A stretch of 64,000 bases of DNA from Tenacibaculum adriaticum (GCF_008124875.1 NZ_VNIA01000001.1:242943-306942); one strand, 5' to 3'. Positions 35,235 through 44,704 are shown, counted from the first letter of the stretch. Numbers and translations: made by a program. The notes: generated by a model not told the origin, from the sequence alone.

Positions 35235-37556
35235 TTAATTTACAATAGCTATTTTTGTTGTAGAAGTTTCACTACCATCTTCATTGGCCAACAATACAAT
35301 ATACACACCAGAAGCTACTTTATTTCCAGCTAAATTTCGCTTGTTCCAAACTACCTTTCCTCCTTGTAACTGCTCACCTTCTAAAACATTACTTTCATAG
35401 ACTAAATTACCAGAAACATCTAAAATTTTAACGTTTGTCCCTTTAGGTAAATGAGCTCCATTTCGGCCATCGATAGTAACTGAATTATGATTTTTTAAAA
35501 CAGGGTTTGGATACGCATATACCTCTCCTAACTCATCTCCAAAGGGAGAAACTTGACTGTTATAAGCAACAATCCCTTTATTGGTAGCGAAATAAACCTT
35601 CCCTGTAGTTTCATCTACTGAAATTTTTAAAATCTTATTTGATGGAAGTGGTGAATTATCTTTACTAAAATTAGCCAATGTTGTTTGTCCATTAGGGTTT
35701 GTATTTAAAACACCTCCATTATCAGTTCCAAACCATTTGTTATTAGCTCCATCTACTACAATAGAATTGATAGTCTGATTTCCTAACAACTTTTTAGGGA
35801 TTCCATCATCTAAAATTATAATTGGTTCTGCATCGTAAATATTTGCATCAAAAATACCCGCAGCATTGTTAAAAACGACCATGCCAGATAAAGTTCCCAG
35901 CCAAATTCGATTATTCTTATCTACAGCTACAGTACGAACATTTAAGTGAGGTAGGCTTCCTTTAGTAGGCTCTGTTGTTAAAGCGCGTTTTCTATCTCCA
36001 TTTTCATTATAAATACACACTCCATTACCACGAGTACCAATCCAAAGAGAATTACTATTATCCATAATAATTTCATTCATCCCTGCTCTATTTATCAAAA
36101 ATAAGTCGTTGATATTGTAATTAGTCCATTGACCTGAAGGAGATAACTTTTTTAAGCGAAAATCTGAAATAAGATTAGTTAGCCAGAGATTTCCGTTTCT
36201 ATCAAACATAGTCCCAGAAACACGAATTGTTATCCTACTGGGGTCATTAGGGACGATATCTTCTAACGGACTATTTAAATGATTATAAAACATTATTTCT
36301 TGATCATCTTCCACTTCTAATAGACCTCCAGTTAGAGCGGTATTTATTTGATCTGTATCTCCAAAAGAACTGATAAAAACCCTGTTTTCTTTCGTCTTAT
36401 CAATCGTTACATGAACCAAATCACCATTAGGTTGGTTAGGGTCAAACTTTGTATTTATCCAATTTTCTCCATTAAAATGAGTATATCCTTGTCTTTTTTG
36501 AACAGGTGTATACGTGGCATCATAGCCTCCATAAACTATCCATAAATTATTATTGTAAGCATCTATGGAAAAAACTTCGTTAGACAAAGGTCCTTCTGGA
36601 TGAATTTCAGTATATGATTGAGAAGAAATTGAAGATGATAAAATTCCGAACTCATTAGTTCCTAACAAGAGGTTTCCATTGTTTATGTTTGCAGAATTTA
36701 AACTAAAATCAAACTCTTGTGTAGAAATATTCTCACCTATTTGTAACAAAGAAAAGTTATAAACGATTACTCTTTTTGGTAACGATACAATTAATTTATT
36801 CTCACTTAATTTTATATCTCTAATATTCTCGGTAAAATTTAGCATCTGAGTTACTGAACCCCCAGAAATTCTAGAAATACTTTGGTTAGAAACCGCATAT
36901 ACATTTGTACCAAACTGAATTATTTTTTGATAATCTCCAGCAAACCGAAGATTCCAATTGTTAGAATCAATCAAATTCGGATTATTAATATCTGCAACAT
37001 AAATTCCGTTACTAGTGGCTGCATATATTTCGTTACCTAAGACTGTTATTTGGTTTACGTTTACATCCGAAGACCCTGCTCCAATAAAATATGTGTCTCC
37101 AAATTCTAAATTTTCTATATCATAAACTACAACCGCAAACGAAGTTGCTAAATAAAGCTTGTTATTATACTCGTAAATACTATTGATTCTTTTTAATCCT
37201 GATTGATTAAAATTTGTAATATCTGGTGAGATTGTAATTCTACCGTCTTCATCAACTACTTCTAACAATCCATTTTCGTAACCTATTACCAGTCGATTGC
37301 TATTTTGACTATAATGAATTGCAGAAGTTGTTTCCCCAGACAATCCATTTACTGAAGAGAGTTTTTCGGTTTCTTGCGTTTGTAAATTATACGTAAAAAC
37401 TGCGTTGTCTGTTAATGCATATAATACCTCATTTGAGGTAATAAAATCTTTTACATTATTATATGAAAAGAAGTCCTCCCAGCGATTACTAAAATCCGTT
37501 TGAGAATAAGTGATTAATGTAAAAAAAAGAATGAAAAATAGTATTATTTTCTTCAT
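35235..37556 (-). CDS. porZ: PorZ-like beta-propeller protein of the type IX secretion system
   Basis: PorZ is part of the T9SS attachment complex and is itself exported by the system. The 773-residue protein has a signal peptide (MKKIILFFILFFTLITYSQ), then two seven-bladed propeller regions with two-component-regulator-like blades (INSIYEYNNKLYLATSFAVVVYD, NSLWIGTRGNGVCIYN, NRIWLGTLSGMVVFN, NKWFGTDNGGVL), and a C-terminal sorting-type domain (VYAYPNPVLKNHNSVTI ... VASGVYIVLLANEDGSETSTTKIAIVN). The chosen ATG drops 26 non-signal residues. A -7 element lies right upstream. The gene leads a run with recO and a TonB receptor. Confidence 0.88.
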   Translation of the reverse strand: MKKIILFFILFFTLITYSQTDFSNRWEDFFSYNNVKDFITSNEVLYALTDNAVFTYNLQTQETEKLSSVNGLSGETTSAIHYSQNSNRLVIGYENGLLEVVDEDGRITISPDITNFNQSGLKRINSIYEYNNKLYLATSFAVVVYDIENLEFGDTYFIGAGSSDVNVNQITVLGNEIYAATSNGIYVADINNPNLIDSNNWNLRFAGDYQKIIQFGTNVYAVSNQSISRISGGSVTQMLNFTENIRDIKLSENKLIVSLPKRVIVYNFSLLQIGENISTQEFDFSLNSANINNGNLLLGTNEFGILSSSISSQSYTEIHPEGPLSNEVFSIDAYNNNLWIVYGGYDATYTPVQKRQGYTHFNGENWINTKFDPNQPNGDLVHVTIDKTKENRVFISSFGDTDQINTALTGGLLEVEDDQEIMFYNHLNSPLEDIVPNDPSRITIRVSGTMFDRNGNLWLTNLISDFRLKKLSPSGQWTNYNINDLFLINRAGMNEIIMDNSNSLWIGTRGNGVCIYNENGDRKRALTTEPTKGSLPHLNVRTVAVDKNNRIWLGTLSGMVVFNNAAGIFDANIYDAEPIIILDDGIPKKLLGNQTINSIVVDGANNKWFGTDNGGVLNTNPNGQTTLANFSKDNSPLPSNKILKISVDETTGKVYFATNKGIVAYNSQVSPFGDELGEVYAYPNPVLKNHNSVTIDGRNGAHLPKGTNVKILDVSGNLVYESNVLEGEQLQGGKVVWNKRNLAGNKVASGVYIVLLANEDGSETSTTKIAIVN

Positions 37557-37564
37557 ATCAAAAT

Positions 37565-37572
37565 CAAAGATA
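37565..37572 (-). promoter_or_regulatory. TAnnTTTG -7 element, porZ operon
   Basis: The minus strand reads TATCTTTG, eight bases upstream of the porZ ATG, implying a very short or absent leader. It lies in the 70-base divergent region shared with the CYTH gene. Confidence 0.5.
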
Positions 37573-37626
37573 TTTAATAATAACGATAAAAAACGATACA
37601 TTCGTACAAATTTGAATTCGGAGCAA

Positions 37627-38100
37627 ATGAGCATAGAAATAGAACGTAAATTTTTGATTACTTCTTATAATTTTAAGCAAGAAGCACATCAAAAAAACTA
37701 CATAAAGCAAGGGTTTTTAAATTCTGACAAAGAACGTGTAGTTCGTGTTCGTTTGAAAGATGATAAAGGTTTTTTAACGATTAAAGGAAAATCGAATAAA
37801 ACTGGAATTTCTCGTTTTGAATGGGAAAAAGAAATCTCAAAAATAGATGCTGAAAACCTTTTTAATTTGTGTGAAAAAGGCATTATTGAAAAATATCGAT
37901 ATTTAATAAAAAAGGGGAATCATATTTTTGAAGTAGATGAATTTTTTGGAGACAACGAAGGTTTATTAATTGCAGAAGTTGAACTTTCTTCTGAAGATGA
38001 AAAATTTTCAAAACCTGCTTGGTTAGGAAAAGAAGTTACTGGTATCATAAAATATTATAATTCAAACTTAAGTAAACACCCTTTTAAAAAATGGGAATAA
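37627..38100 (+). CDS. CYTH domain protein (triphosphate tunnel metalloenzyme)
   Basis: A 157-residue protein covering the whole CYTH fold. The N-terminal ExExK motif is IEIERKFLI, followed by KQGFLNSDKERVVRVRLKDDKGFLTIKGKS (acidic/basic tunnel strands), EWEKEIS, YRYLIKKGNHIFEVDEFFGDNEGLLIAEVEL and a C-terminal helix. Bacterial members of this class are inorganic triphosphatases or adenylate cyclase-like; the short form suggests a triphosphatase, but the substrate is not shown by sequence. The ATG before SIEIERK was chosen because upstream residues overlap the porZ promoter. It is transcribed divergently from porZ. Confidence 0.88.
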   Translation: MSIEIERKFLITSYNFKQEAHQKNYIKQGFLNSDKERVVRVRLKDDKGFLTIKGKSNKTGISRFEWEKEISKIDAENLFNLCEKGIIEKYRYLIKKGNHIFEVDEFFGDNEGLLIAEVELSSEDEKFSKPAWLGKEVTGIIKYYNSNLSKHPFKKWE

Positions 38101-38126
38101 AAAAAGCTCAAACCGAAGTTTGAGCT
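38096..38126 (-). terminator. Terminator with UUCG loop, hlyIII transcript
   Basis: A 9-bp perfect stem (38105-38113 with 38118-38126) has the loop TTCG on the minus strand, followed there by a run of seven T. The plus-strand side has no T run. It is 140 bases beyond the HlyIII stop and directly abuts the CYTH stop codon. Confidence 0.85.
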
Positions 38127-38266
38127 AACAATTTAGTTACATAATTTATAATCCCCATTATTATGAACCGTATTTAGTACGGCAAAAATAAAGCCAAAAA
38201 TTATTAACTCCTTATTTTTCACAAATTTTAACAGCTTAAAAACTGTTAATTTTTACATTTTAGTTG

Positions 38267-38908
38267 CTATTTAAGACCGTATATGGCTATAAAATGGCTA
38301 AAACTTCCCAGCAAAACAAAAACATGAAAAATAGCATGATTGTATTTTATTCTTCCAATAGAGTAAAAAATTGCGCCAATACTGTAAAAAAGACCACCAG
38401 CAATAAGATAATACAATCCTTCATCAGATAAATTCTTAATTAACGGTTTAATAAAAAATAATACTTGCCATCCCATTAATAAATATATTGCTGTAGACAA
38501 TTTGTCAAATCTTCCCGTAAAAAAAAGTTTAAGCACAACACCTACAAGTGCAAAAATCCATACAAAAAGAAACATATACCAGCCTAGTTGCGATTGTAAC
38601 GCAACCAAACAGAACGGTGTATAACTTCCTGCAATCAACACATAAATAGCAGCGTGATCAAAAATATTAAGATTACGTCTTAATTTTGGCTCTGAAGAAA
38701 TGTGGTAAAAAGTAGACGCGGCATACAAAACAATTAAACTTAATCCATAAATAATAAAACTACCTTTTTCCCAAAACACAGAAAAATCAAATGATTTAAT
38801 CATTAAAAACGGAAAAGCTATTAAACTCAATAAAAATCCAAATGCATGAGTTAAAATATTTAATCGTTCTTCTTCTCTAGGATAACGGTGATTTAAATTC
38901 TCGCTCAT
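38267..38908 (-). CDS. Hemolysin III / PAQR family membrane protein
   Basis: A 213-residue protein with seven hydrophobic helices. The PAQR signatures are REEERLNILTHAFGFLLSLIAFPFL at the N-terminus, YAASTFYHISSEPKLRRNLNIFDHAAIYVLIAGSYTPF in the middle and KYNHAIFHVFVLLGSFSHFIAIY near the end, with the conserved zinc-site His and Asp residues. Bacterial members affect membrane lipid homeostasis; the name hemolysin is historical. Its start overlaps the upstream acyltransferase gene by 32 bases, which fits a lipid role. Confidence 0.9.
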   Translation of the reverse strand: MSENLNHRYPREEERLNILTHAFGFLLSLIAFPFLMIKSFDFSVFWEKGSFIIYGLSLIVLYAASTFYHISSEPKLRRNLNIFDHAAIYVLIAGSYTPFCLVALQSQLGWYMFLFVWIFALVGVVLKLFFTGRFDKLSTAIYLLMGWQVLFFIKPLIKNLSDEGLYYLIAGGLFYSIGAIFYSIGRIKYNHAIFHVFVLLGSFSHFIAIYGLK

Positions 38909-39671
38909 TATTAAATCTATTTGTATCTTTCATGTATAACTCATCTTTTATAAGTTCGTTATACATTAAATTAAAAGTTTTTTCTTTTAAAGAACCTTTT
39001 TCTTCTATTGTTAATCCTTTTGTACTTACAAATTTGAGTTGTTTAACCCTAAAGGTTCCTGGGTACCCTTTAAAAACATCCCAAGAGATTAAACGTTTAC
39101 AATCATAATATATTTGAGGAACTATTGGTATTTGATGTTCAATCGCTAAACTAAATGCTCCATTTTTAAAAGGAGCTAAAACAACATCTTCTGAAGGAAC
39201 TAATCCTTCAGGAAAAATAGCAATACTAGTTCCGTTAACCAATCTTTTTTTTGCCATTTCATACACGCGTTTTCTACTTTTTAGATTATTTCTATCAACC
39301 ATAATCACTACTCTTTTGTAGAAAAAACCGAAAATGGGTATTTTAACCAACTCCTTTTTTCCTACAAAAACAATTGGATTTTTACTCATCGCACACAATA
39401 CCCAACCATCTAATAATGAAGCATGATTTGCACAAAACATATAACTTTTATCAGGTTCAATTTCTTGCTCTCTATCAATCTTTAAACGAAAACCCATTGC
39501 ATAAATTAAAAAAAAAGACCATCCTCTAATCAATTTCCAAAATGACGGATAATATTTTTCATCCGAAGACAAAATCAATAAAAAAGGAGACATCATAATT
39601 ACAGTTGATAAAATCAACACATAAAACCATATACGCCAAACCAGTTGAAAAGGCATTTTTAAAAACTTCAT
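38877..39671 (-). CDS. 1-acyl-sn-glycerol-3-phosphate acyltransferase (PlsC family), copy 1
   Basis: It should acylate lysophosphatidic acid at position 2 in phospholipid synthesis. The 264-residue protein has one or two N-terminal membrane helices (about 9-33), the catalytic HX4D in CANHASLLDGW, the substrate motif VNGTSIAIFPEGLVPSE, and IPIVPQIYYDC. A second PlsC-like protein is encoded about 10 kb away. The 3' end overlaps the HlyIII gene by 32 bases, so the two are probably coupled. A near-consensus -7 element (TATTTTCG) lies just upstream. Confidence 0.9.
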   Translation of the reverse strand: MKFLKMPFQLVWRIWFYVLILSTVIMMSPFLLILSSDEKYYPSFWKLIRGWSFFLIYAMGFRLKIDREQEIEPDKSYMFCANHASLLDGWVLCAMSKNPIVFVGKKELVKIPIFGFFYKRVVIMVDRNNLKSRKRVYEMAKKRLVNGTSIAIFPEGLVPSEDVVLAPFKNGAFSLAIEHQIPIVPQIYYDCKRLISWDVFKGYPGTFRVKQLKFVSTKGLTIEEKGSLKEKTFNLMYNELIKDELYMKDTNRFNNEREFKSPLS

Positions 39672-39693
39672 AGTTGCGAAAATAGTAATTTCT

Positions 39694-39723
39694 TTTCTTT
39701 GATGGATTTTAGCCTTACTTTTG
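39694..39723 (+). promoter_or_regulatory. Promoter of trpS
   Basis: TACTTTTG at 39716-39723 fits the -7 consensus TAnnTTTG, with TTTC at 39694-39697 in the -33 position (18-base spacing). The predicted leader is about 65 nt; I see no attenuator-like structure in it. Confidence 0.5.
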
Positions 39724-39794
39724 CTGATATAGTAAGTTTAAAAGCTTGCTAAAACAGACAAATTTCAAGAGCAAATCATAAGAATTATTACAGA

Positions 39795-40763
39795 ATGTCA
39801 AGAATTTTAACCGGCGTACAAAGTACAGGGACCCCACATTTAGGGAATTTATTAGGGGCTATTTTACCAGCAATTGAAATGGCTAATCAGCCAGAAAATG
39901 AAGCTTTTTTATTTATTGCTGATATGCACTCATTAACTCAAATTAAGGATGGAAATCAATTAAGAGAAAATACCTACAGTACTGCTGCTACTTGGCTAGC
40001 TTGCGGTATCGATATTAATAAAACCGTTTTTTATCGTCAAAGTGACGTTCCTGAAACAACAGAATTAACCTGGTATTTAAGCTGTTATTTCCCTTACCAA
40101 CGCTTAACTTTAGCGCATAGTTTTAAAGACAAAGCTGATCGTTTAGCCGATGTAAATGCTGGATTATTTACCTATCCAATGCTAATGGCTGCCGATATTT
40201 TGTTGTACGATGCAGAAATTGTTCCGGTTGGTAAAGACCAATTACAGCATCTTGAAATGACACGCGATGTTGCAAATAGATTTAATCATATTGTTGGAGA
40301 TACTTTAGTTCCGCCAGCAGCAAAAATTGAAGAGTACACTAAGTTGGTTCCTGGAACGGATGGTGAAAAAATGAGTAAGTCTCGCGACAACATTATTAAC
40401 ATTTTTTTACCAGATAAAAAATTACGCAAGCAAATTATGGGAATTCAAACCGATAGTAAAGCCTTAGAAGACCCTAAAGACCCTGACACCGATAATGTTT
40501 TTGCTTTATATAAATTACTAGCTTCGGATACTCAAATTGCAGAAATGAGAGCAAATTACGAGGGTGGAAACTACGGATACGGACATGCTAAACAAGCTCT
40601 TTATGAACTAATTGTAGAGAAATTTGCAGATGTTAGAGCTAAATACAACCACTACATGGAAAATCGTAATGAAGTTGATGAAGCCTTAGCTGTTGGAGCT
40701 GAAAAAGCTCGTGTTGTTGCTCAAGATGTTTTAAAAAGAGTTCGTGAGAAGATTGGTTATTAA
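39795..40763 (+). CDS. trpS: Tryptophanyl-tRNA synthetase
   Basis: It charges tRNA-Trp. The 322-residue protein is complete: class I signature GTPHLGNLLGA near the N-terminus (the HIGH equivalent), GLFTYPMLMAADILLYDAEIVPVGKDQLQHLEMTRDVANRFN in the tryptophan-binding region, and the KMSKS loop in DGEKMSKSRDN. It is transcribed alone or with the two small downstream genes on the same strand (47- and 24-base gaps). Confidence 0.97.
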   Translation: MSRILTGVQSTGTPHLGNLLGAILPAIEMANQPENEAFLFIADMHSLTQIKDGNQLRENTYSTAATWLACGIDINKTVFYRQSDVPETTELTWYLSCYFPYQRLTLAHSFKDKADRLADVNAGLFTYPMLMAADILLYDAEIVPVGKDQLQHLEMTRDVANRFNHIVGDTLVPPAAKIEEYTKLVPGTDGEKMSKSRDNIINIFLPDKKLRKQIMGIQTDSKALEDPKDPDTDNVFALYKLLASDTQIAEMRANYEGGNYGYGHAKQALYELIVEKFADVRAKYNHYMENRNEVDEALAVGAEKARVVAQDVLKRVREKIGY

Positions 40764-40810
40764 AATAATAATTATTTATTCAATAAAACAATCAAACTCA
40801 AGAGAAATAA

Positions 40811-41224
40811 ATGAACAATAGTACAATCGGAATTTGTGTAGCATTAGGAGTAAGTTTTTTCTTTTTGTATACTAGAAAAAAGAAATGGCAAAACCCTAAA
40901 ATTGTATGGCTAATTTGTTTTGGGCTTTTATTACTTGGAATATCAGGGTTTGTAATTTCAAACACAAAAATTAAGAGAGATTTGATCTTGTATTATGGTT
41001 TTTGTATTCCTATAATTTATTGGTTTTTTGATAGGTTATTTAAAACATTAAGTTTCAAAATTCAAAATCGAGATTTTATTCTTTATTTAAAAGGTTCAGA
41101 TGAAATTGACAGTTCTTTAGGAGGGAAAAATCCTCATGTAAAAGAATCTGATATATTATTTTCATTTGGTCTTTTAATAATTATTGTTTTATCTACTTTG
41201 ATTGGTGTTTTAATTTTAAGATAA
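40811..41224 (+). CDS. Unrecognised small membrane protein
   Basis: A 137-residue protein with about four hydrophobic helices (residues 5-20, 32-50, 57-73 and 115-136) and a hydrophilic loop of roughly 35 residues (80-114) with the Gly/Asp/Ser-rich SDEIDSSLGGKNPHVKESD. No family motif is visible to me. It lies between trpS and a small secreted protein on the same strand. Codon use and AT content look like the neighbours. Function is unknown. Confidence 0.65.
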   Translation: MNNSTIGICVALGVSFFFLYTRKKKWQNPKIVWLICFGLLLLGISGFVISNTKIKRDLILYYGFCIPIIYWFFDRLFKTLSFKIQNRDFILYLKGSDEIDSSLGGKNPHVKESDILFSFGLLIIIVLSTLIGVLILR

Positions 41225-41248
41225 ACTTTTTCAATAACTACAATACAA

Positions 41249-41554
41249 ATGAAAAAAATTATTTTTCTTTTTATTCTAATAAATTTCCTTTCTTATTCAG
41301 AAAAACAAGAAAAAGAAATTATAACAGAAGCTGCTTGTGGACAATGTAAATTTGGCATGAAAAGTCAAAAAGGATGCGACTTAGCTGTTAAAATTGATGA
41401 TAAAACCTATTTTATTGATGGAGCCCATATAGACGGTTTTGGAGATGCTCATGATATTGATAAAGGCTTTTGTAATACAATTAGAAAAGTGAAAATAACT
41501 GGAAAAATAGAACACGATCGATATAAAGTATCTCAATTTAAAATAATAGAATAA
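41249..41554 (+). CDS. Small secreted cysteine-containing protein (resembles DUF6370)
   Basis: A 101-residue protein with a hydrophobic N-terminal signal (KKIIFLFILINFLSYS) and a compact domain with four cysteines: ACGQCKFGMKSQKGCDLAV and later DKGFCNTIRKVKITG. The spacing CxxC, a third Cys ten residues on, and a fourth near residue 75 suggests disulfides or metal binding. The layout (AACGQC...GCDLAVKIDDKTYFIDG) resembles small periplasmic proteins grouped as DUF6370, an assignment I hold only moderately. It ends in a terminator shared with the convergent HAD gene. Confidence 0.7.
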   Translation: MKKIIFLFILINFLSYSEKQEKEIITEAACGQCKFGMKSQKGCDLAVKIDDKTYFIDGAHIDGFGDAHDIDKGFCNTIRKVKITGKIEHDRYKVSQFKIIE

Positions 41555-41583
41555 AAAAAGGTGAGTTAAACTCGCCTTTTTTT
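41553..41583 (+). terminator. Bidirectional terminator overlapping the HAD gene end
   Basis: GGTGAG (41560-41565) pairs with CTCGCC (41571-41576; one G-T pair) around TTAAA, with seven A before and seven T after. The HAD gene stop codon lies in the loop and its last codons (KKRRV) are encoded in the right arm and T run. Confidence 0.88.
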
Positions 41584-42381
41584 AGCTGCTATCATTTTTT
41601 CTAACATATACTCTACGCCGTTATCATCATTGCTTTTAGTTATGTAGTTTGCTATTTCTTTAACATTTTTATGCGCATTTTTCATTGCAAAACTATAGGT
41701 TGCTTTTTGCAACATTTCTAAATCGTTATTATAATCACCAAAAGCCATCGTCTCTTCAGAAGATATATTGTATTTTTCTTGAATTTGCGATAGCGCATTT
41801 CCTTTATCTGCTAAATTGTGAGAAAGATCTAACCAAACTTCACCTGACACTTTTACCTTTAATTTATTTTCTAAGTGTTTTACTGAAGGGTATATGTTTT
41901 TCTCTGCTCCTTGTTGATTACAAATTGCTATTTTTAAACATTGATCGTTGATTACCTGTGATAAGTTGTCAACAATTTCATAACGATCGTAAAACTCCGA
42001 AAAAAAGTTTACAAAATCTTGACCATAATTTTCTATATATCCTCTTTTTCTTCCGCAGAAAATAACTTGCGTATTTTCTATTTTTTTGACCGTTTCAATT
42101 AAATCAACATAAACATCTCTATGTATTTCTTTTATTTGAAGTTCTTGGTCTTGCTTCATTGTTAACGCTCCATTTTCAGCAATAACATATATTTCATCTT
42201 TTATTGGTTTCAATTTCTCTACAATACTATAATATTGTCTTCCGCTGGCAGCGACAAAAAGAACTCCTAAATTTTTTAATTCTTCAAAAAGTTCGAAAAA
42301 CCGATCGCTTACTTCTCCTTTTGAGTTTAACAAAGTACCGTCCATATCGGTAGCTACAAGTTTTACTTTAGATAAGTCCAT
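41566..42381 (-). CDS. Cof-type HAD-IIB hydrolase (sugar-phosphate phosphatase family)
   Basis: A 271-residue phosphatase of the haloacid dehalogenase superfamily. Motif I DMDGTLLNSKGE holds the nucleophile Asp; motif II is FVAASGRQY; the cap domain is of the C2B type; the Lys of motif III and motif IV GDYNNDLEMLQKA follow. Such enzymes act on small phosphorylated sugars or FMN; the exact substrate is not visible. The 3' end lies inside a terminator hairpin. It is a single gene between two terminators. Confidence 0.93.
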   Translation of the reverse strand: MDLSKVKLVATDMDGTLLNSKGEVSDRFFELFEELKNLGVLFVAASGRQYYSIVEKLKPIKDEIYVIAENGALTMKQDQELQIKEIHRDVYVDLIETVKKIENTQVIFCGRKRGYIENYGQDFVNFFSEFYDRYEIVDNLSQVINDQCLKIAICNQQGAEKNIYPSVKHLENKLKVKVSGEVWLDLSHNLADKGNALSQIQEKYNISSEETMAFGDYNNDLEMLQKATYSFAMKNAHKNVKEIANYITKSNDDNGVEYMLEKMIAAKKRRV

Positions 42382-42403
42382 TGTATAATTTGTTTAAAAA
42401 TGA

Positions 42404-42436
42404 AAAAACTCTAAAGTAAAACACTTCAGAGTTTTT
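42404..42436 (-). terminator. Terminator of the pgk-aldo/keto reductase transcript
   Basis: AAAAACTCT (42404-42412) pairs with AGAGTTTTT (42428-42436), with four more pairs inside after one mismatch. It is 35 bases downstream of the aldo/keto reductase stop. Confidence 0.82.
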
Positions 42437-42470
42437 ATTACTAATACTAATTTAAATCTTTGATTAACTT

Positions 42471-43511
42471 TTAAGGTGCAGGATTTGGAATCAACGCATG
42501 TACCTCTTTAATTTCTGCTAAAATTTCTTCTGATAAATTAATATGTATAGAATCAATATTTTCTTTAAGTTGATCCATTTTGGTAGCTCCAATAATATTA
42601 CTCGTTACAAAAGGTAACTGGTTGATATAAGCTAACGATAATTGAGATAAACTCAATCCGTGTTTATCAGCGATTTTTTGATATTCAAAAACTGCTTTTT
42701 GAGAACCTTCTGTCATATAACGTGCTATAAAACGTGGAAATAAGGTTCCTCTTGCGCCTTCGGGTGTTTTTCCGTCTAAATATTTTCCAGACAACACACC
42801 TTGTGCTAACGGTGAATAGGCCAATAAACCAATATTTTCACGCAACGAAACCTCACTCATTCCAACTTCATAACCTCTATGAATTAACGAATAGGAGTTT
42901 TGAATAGTAGTCATTCTTGGTAAATTATGCTCTTTTGCCGTTTGCAAATACTTCATCGTTCCCCAAGGCGTTTCGTTAGACAAACCAACGTGTTTAATCT
43001 TTCCTTGTTTGATAAAATCATTTAGTGTTTCTAAAATCTCTAAATGTTTTTCTACTTCTTCAGCAGCTGTTTTATAAGGATAATCACGTACCCCAAAACA
43101 ATTTACACCACGATCTGGCCAATGTAATTGATACAAATCAATATAATCGGTTTGCAAGCGTTTTAAGCTTCCTTCTATAGCTTCTGCAATATTCTTTCTA
43201 TTAAACCCTCCTGTTCTAATGTGTGCTGTATAAGCACCACCACCAGCAATTTTAGAAGCCAATACTACTTTATCTCGATTTCCTGTATTTTTAAACCAAT
43301 TACCTATAATTTTTTCGGTTGCACCGTATGTTTCTGGAGTAGCAGGTACCGAATATAATTCCGCAGTATCAAAGAAATTTACGCCTTTTTCTAAGGCATA
43401 ATCCATTTGTTCGTGACCTTCTGCTTCTGTATTTTGATTTCCCCAAGTCATCGTTCCTAAACATATTTTAGAAACTTTTACATCAGTGTTGGGTAATGTT
43501 GTATACTTCAT
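42471..43511 (-). CDS. Aldo/keto reductase, Tas-like
   Basis: An NADP(H)-dependent reductase of 346 residues with the (alpha/beta)8 barrel. Catalytic residues are Asp and Tyr in NFFDTAELYSVP, Lys in VVLASKIAG and His in IDLYQLHWPD. The coenzyme loop region is SPLAQGVLSGKYLDG, and ATKMDQLKENIDSI closes the barrel. The sequence MKYTTLPNTDVKVSKICLGTMTWGNQNTEAEGHEQMDYAL matches E. coli Tas. Its natural substrate is not known. It starts five bases after the pgk stop and is cotranscribed with it. Confidence 0.93.
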   Translation of the reverse strand: MKYTTLPNTDVKVSKICLGTMTWGNQNTEAEGHEQMDYALEKGVNFFDTAELYSVPATPETYGATEKIIGNWFKNTGNRDKVVLASKIAGGGAYTAHIRTGGFNRKNIAEAIEGSLKRLQTDYIDLYQLHWPDRGVNCFGVRDYPYKTAAEEVEKHLEILETLNDFIKQGKIKHVGLSNETPWGTMKYLQTAKEHNLPRMTTIQNSYSLIHRGYEVGMSEVSLRENIGLLAYSPLAQGVLSGKYLDGKTPEGARGTLFPRFIARYMTEGSQKAVFEYQKIADKHGLSLSQLSLAYINQLPFVTSNIIGATKMDQLKENIDSIHINLSEEILAEIKEVHALIPNPAP

Positions 43512-43516
43512 TTTAA

Positions 43517-44704
43517 TTATTTTAAAATAGCTTCTATTCCTGGTAAGGTTTTTCCTTCTAACATTTCTAACATGGCTCCTCCACCGGTAGACACATAACT
43601 TACTTTATCTCCAAACCCAAATTGTTTTACTGCCGCAACAGAATCTCCTCCACCAACAAGTGAGAATGCTCCTTTTTCGGTAGCTTCTGCAATCGCATTT
43701 CCTAATGCAATAGTTCCTTTGGCAAAATTTTCCATTTCAAAAACACCTAAAGGCCCGTTCCATAAAATAGTTTTACATTGGTTAACCACGTTTTTAAAAT
43801 TTTTCAACGATTTAGGGCCTGCATCTAATCCTTGCCAGCCTTCAGGAATTTGTGTAACATCTAAAACCTGAGTATTTGCATCATTTGAAAAAGCATCAGC
43901 AGCCAACACATCTACAGGAATATGAATTTGAACATTTTTAGCCTTCGCTTTTTCTAAAATTTCTAACGCTAAATCCATTTTATCATCTTCGCAAATAGAA
44001 TCCCCAACACTTCCTCCTTGTGCTTTTACAAAGGTGAATGTCATTCCTCCTCCAATGATTAAATGATCAACTTTATCTAAAATATTTTCTATAACCGTAA
44101 TTTTAGAAGAAACTTTGGCTCCTCCTAAAACTGCTAAAACTGGTTTTTCTGAGTTATTCAATACCTTATCAATACTCTCAATTTCTTTTGCCAACAAACT
44201 TCCAAAACATTTTGTTGTCGGGAAAAACTGTGCAATAATTGTAGTGGATGCATGGGCCCTATGTGCAGTACCAAAAGCATCGTTTACATAAACATCTCCT
44301 AGTTTAGATAATTTTTCTGCAAAAGCAATGTCTCCTGCAGTTTCTTCAGCATAAAATCGTAAGTTCTCTAATAATAGAACTTCACCGTTTTCTAAGTTTG
44401 CTACAGCTTCTTCTACTGTTGTGCCTATACAATCTTCAACAAATTTTACTTGTACACCAATCACCCTAGTAACTGCATCCACAATATGTTTTAACGAAAA
44501 TTTTTCTTCAACTCCTTTTGGACGCCCTAAATGCGACATTAACACACAGCTACCACCATCTTCTAAAATTTTTATAATAGTTGGTTTTGCTGATTCAATT
44601 CGAGTATCGTCTGTAACCTCAAACTGTTCGTTTAATGGCACGTTAAAATCTACACGAATTAATGCTTTTTTGTTTTCGAAATTGAAATCGTTGATTGTTT
44701 TCAT
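43517..44704 (-). CDS. pgk: Phosphoglycerate kinase
   Basis: It makes ATP from 1,3-bisphosphoglycerate in glycolysis and works in reverse in gluconeogenesis. A complete 395-residue protein: [24 protein letters not shown] at the N-terminus, [56 protein letters not shown] and the C-terminal [13 protein letters not shown] and [22 protein letters not shown]. It leads a two-gene unit with the aldo/keto reductase and has a -7 element 44 bases upstream. Confidence 0.98.
   Translation of the reverse strand: MKTINDFNFENKKALIRVDFNVPLNEQFEVTDDTRIESAKPTIIKILEDGGSCVLMSHLGRPKGVEEKFSLKHIVDAVTRVIGVQVKFVEDCIGTTVEEAVANLENGEVLLLENLRFYAEETAGDIAFAEKLSKLGDVYVNDAFGTAHRAHASTTIIAQFFPTTKCFGSLLAKEIESIDKVLNNSEKPVLAVLGGAKVSSKITVIENILDKVDHLIIGGGMTFTFVKAQGGSVGDSICEDDKMDLALEILEKAKAKNVQIHIPVDVLAADAFSNDANTQVLDVTQIPEGWQGLDAGPKSLKNFKNVVNQCKTILWNGPLGVFEMENFAKGTIALGNAIAEATEKGAFSLVGGGDSVAAVKQFGFGDKVSYVSTGGGAMLEMLEGKTLPGIEAILK

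Noticed and set aside
38267..38908. Hemolysin III as a toxin gene
   Set aside because: It is a PAQR-family membrane protein overlapping a phospholipid acyltransferase gene. Nothing suggests a secreted toxin.
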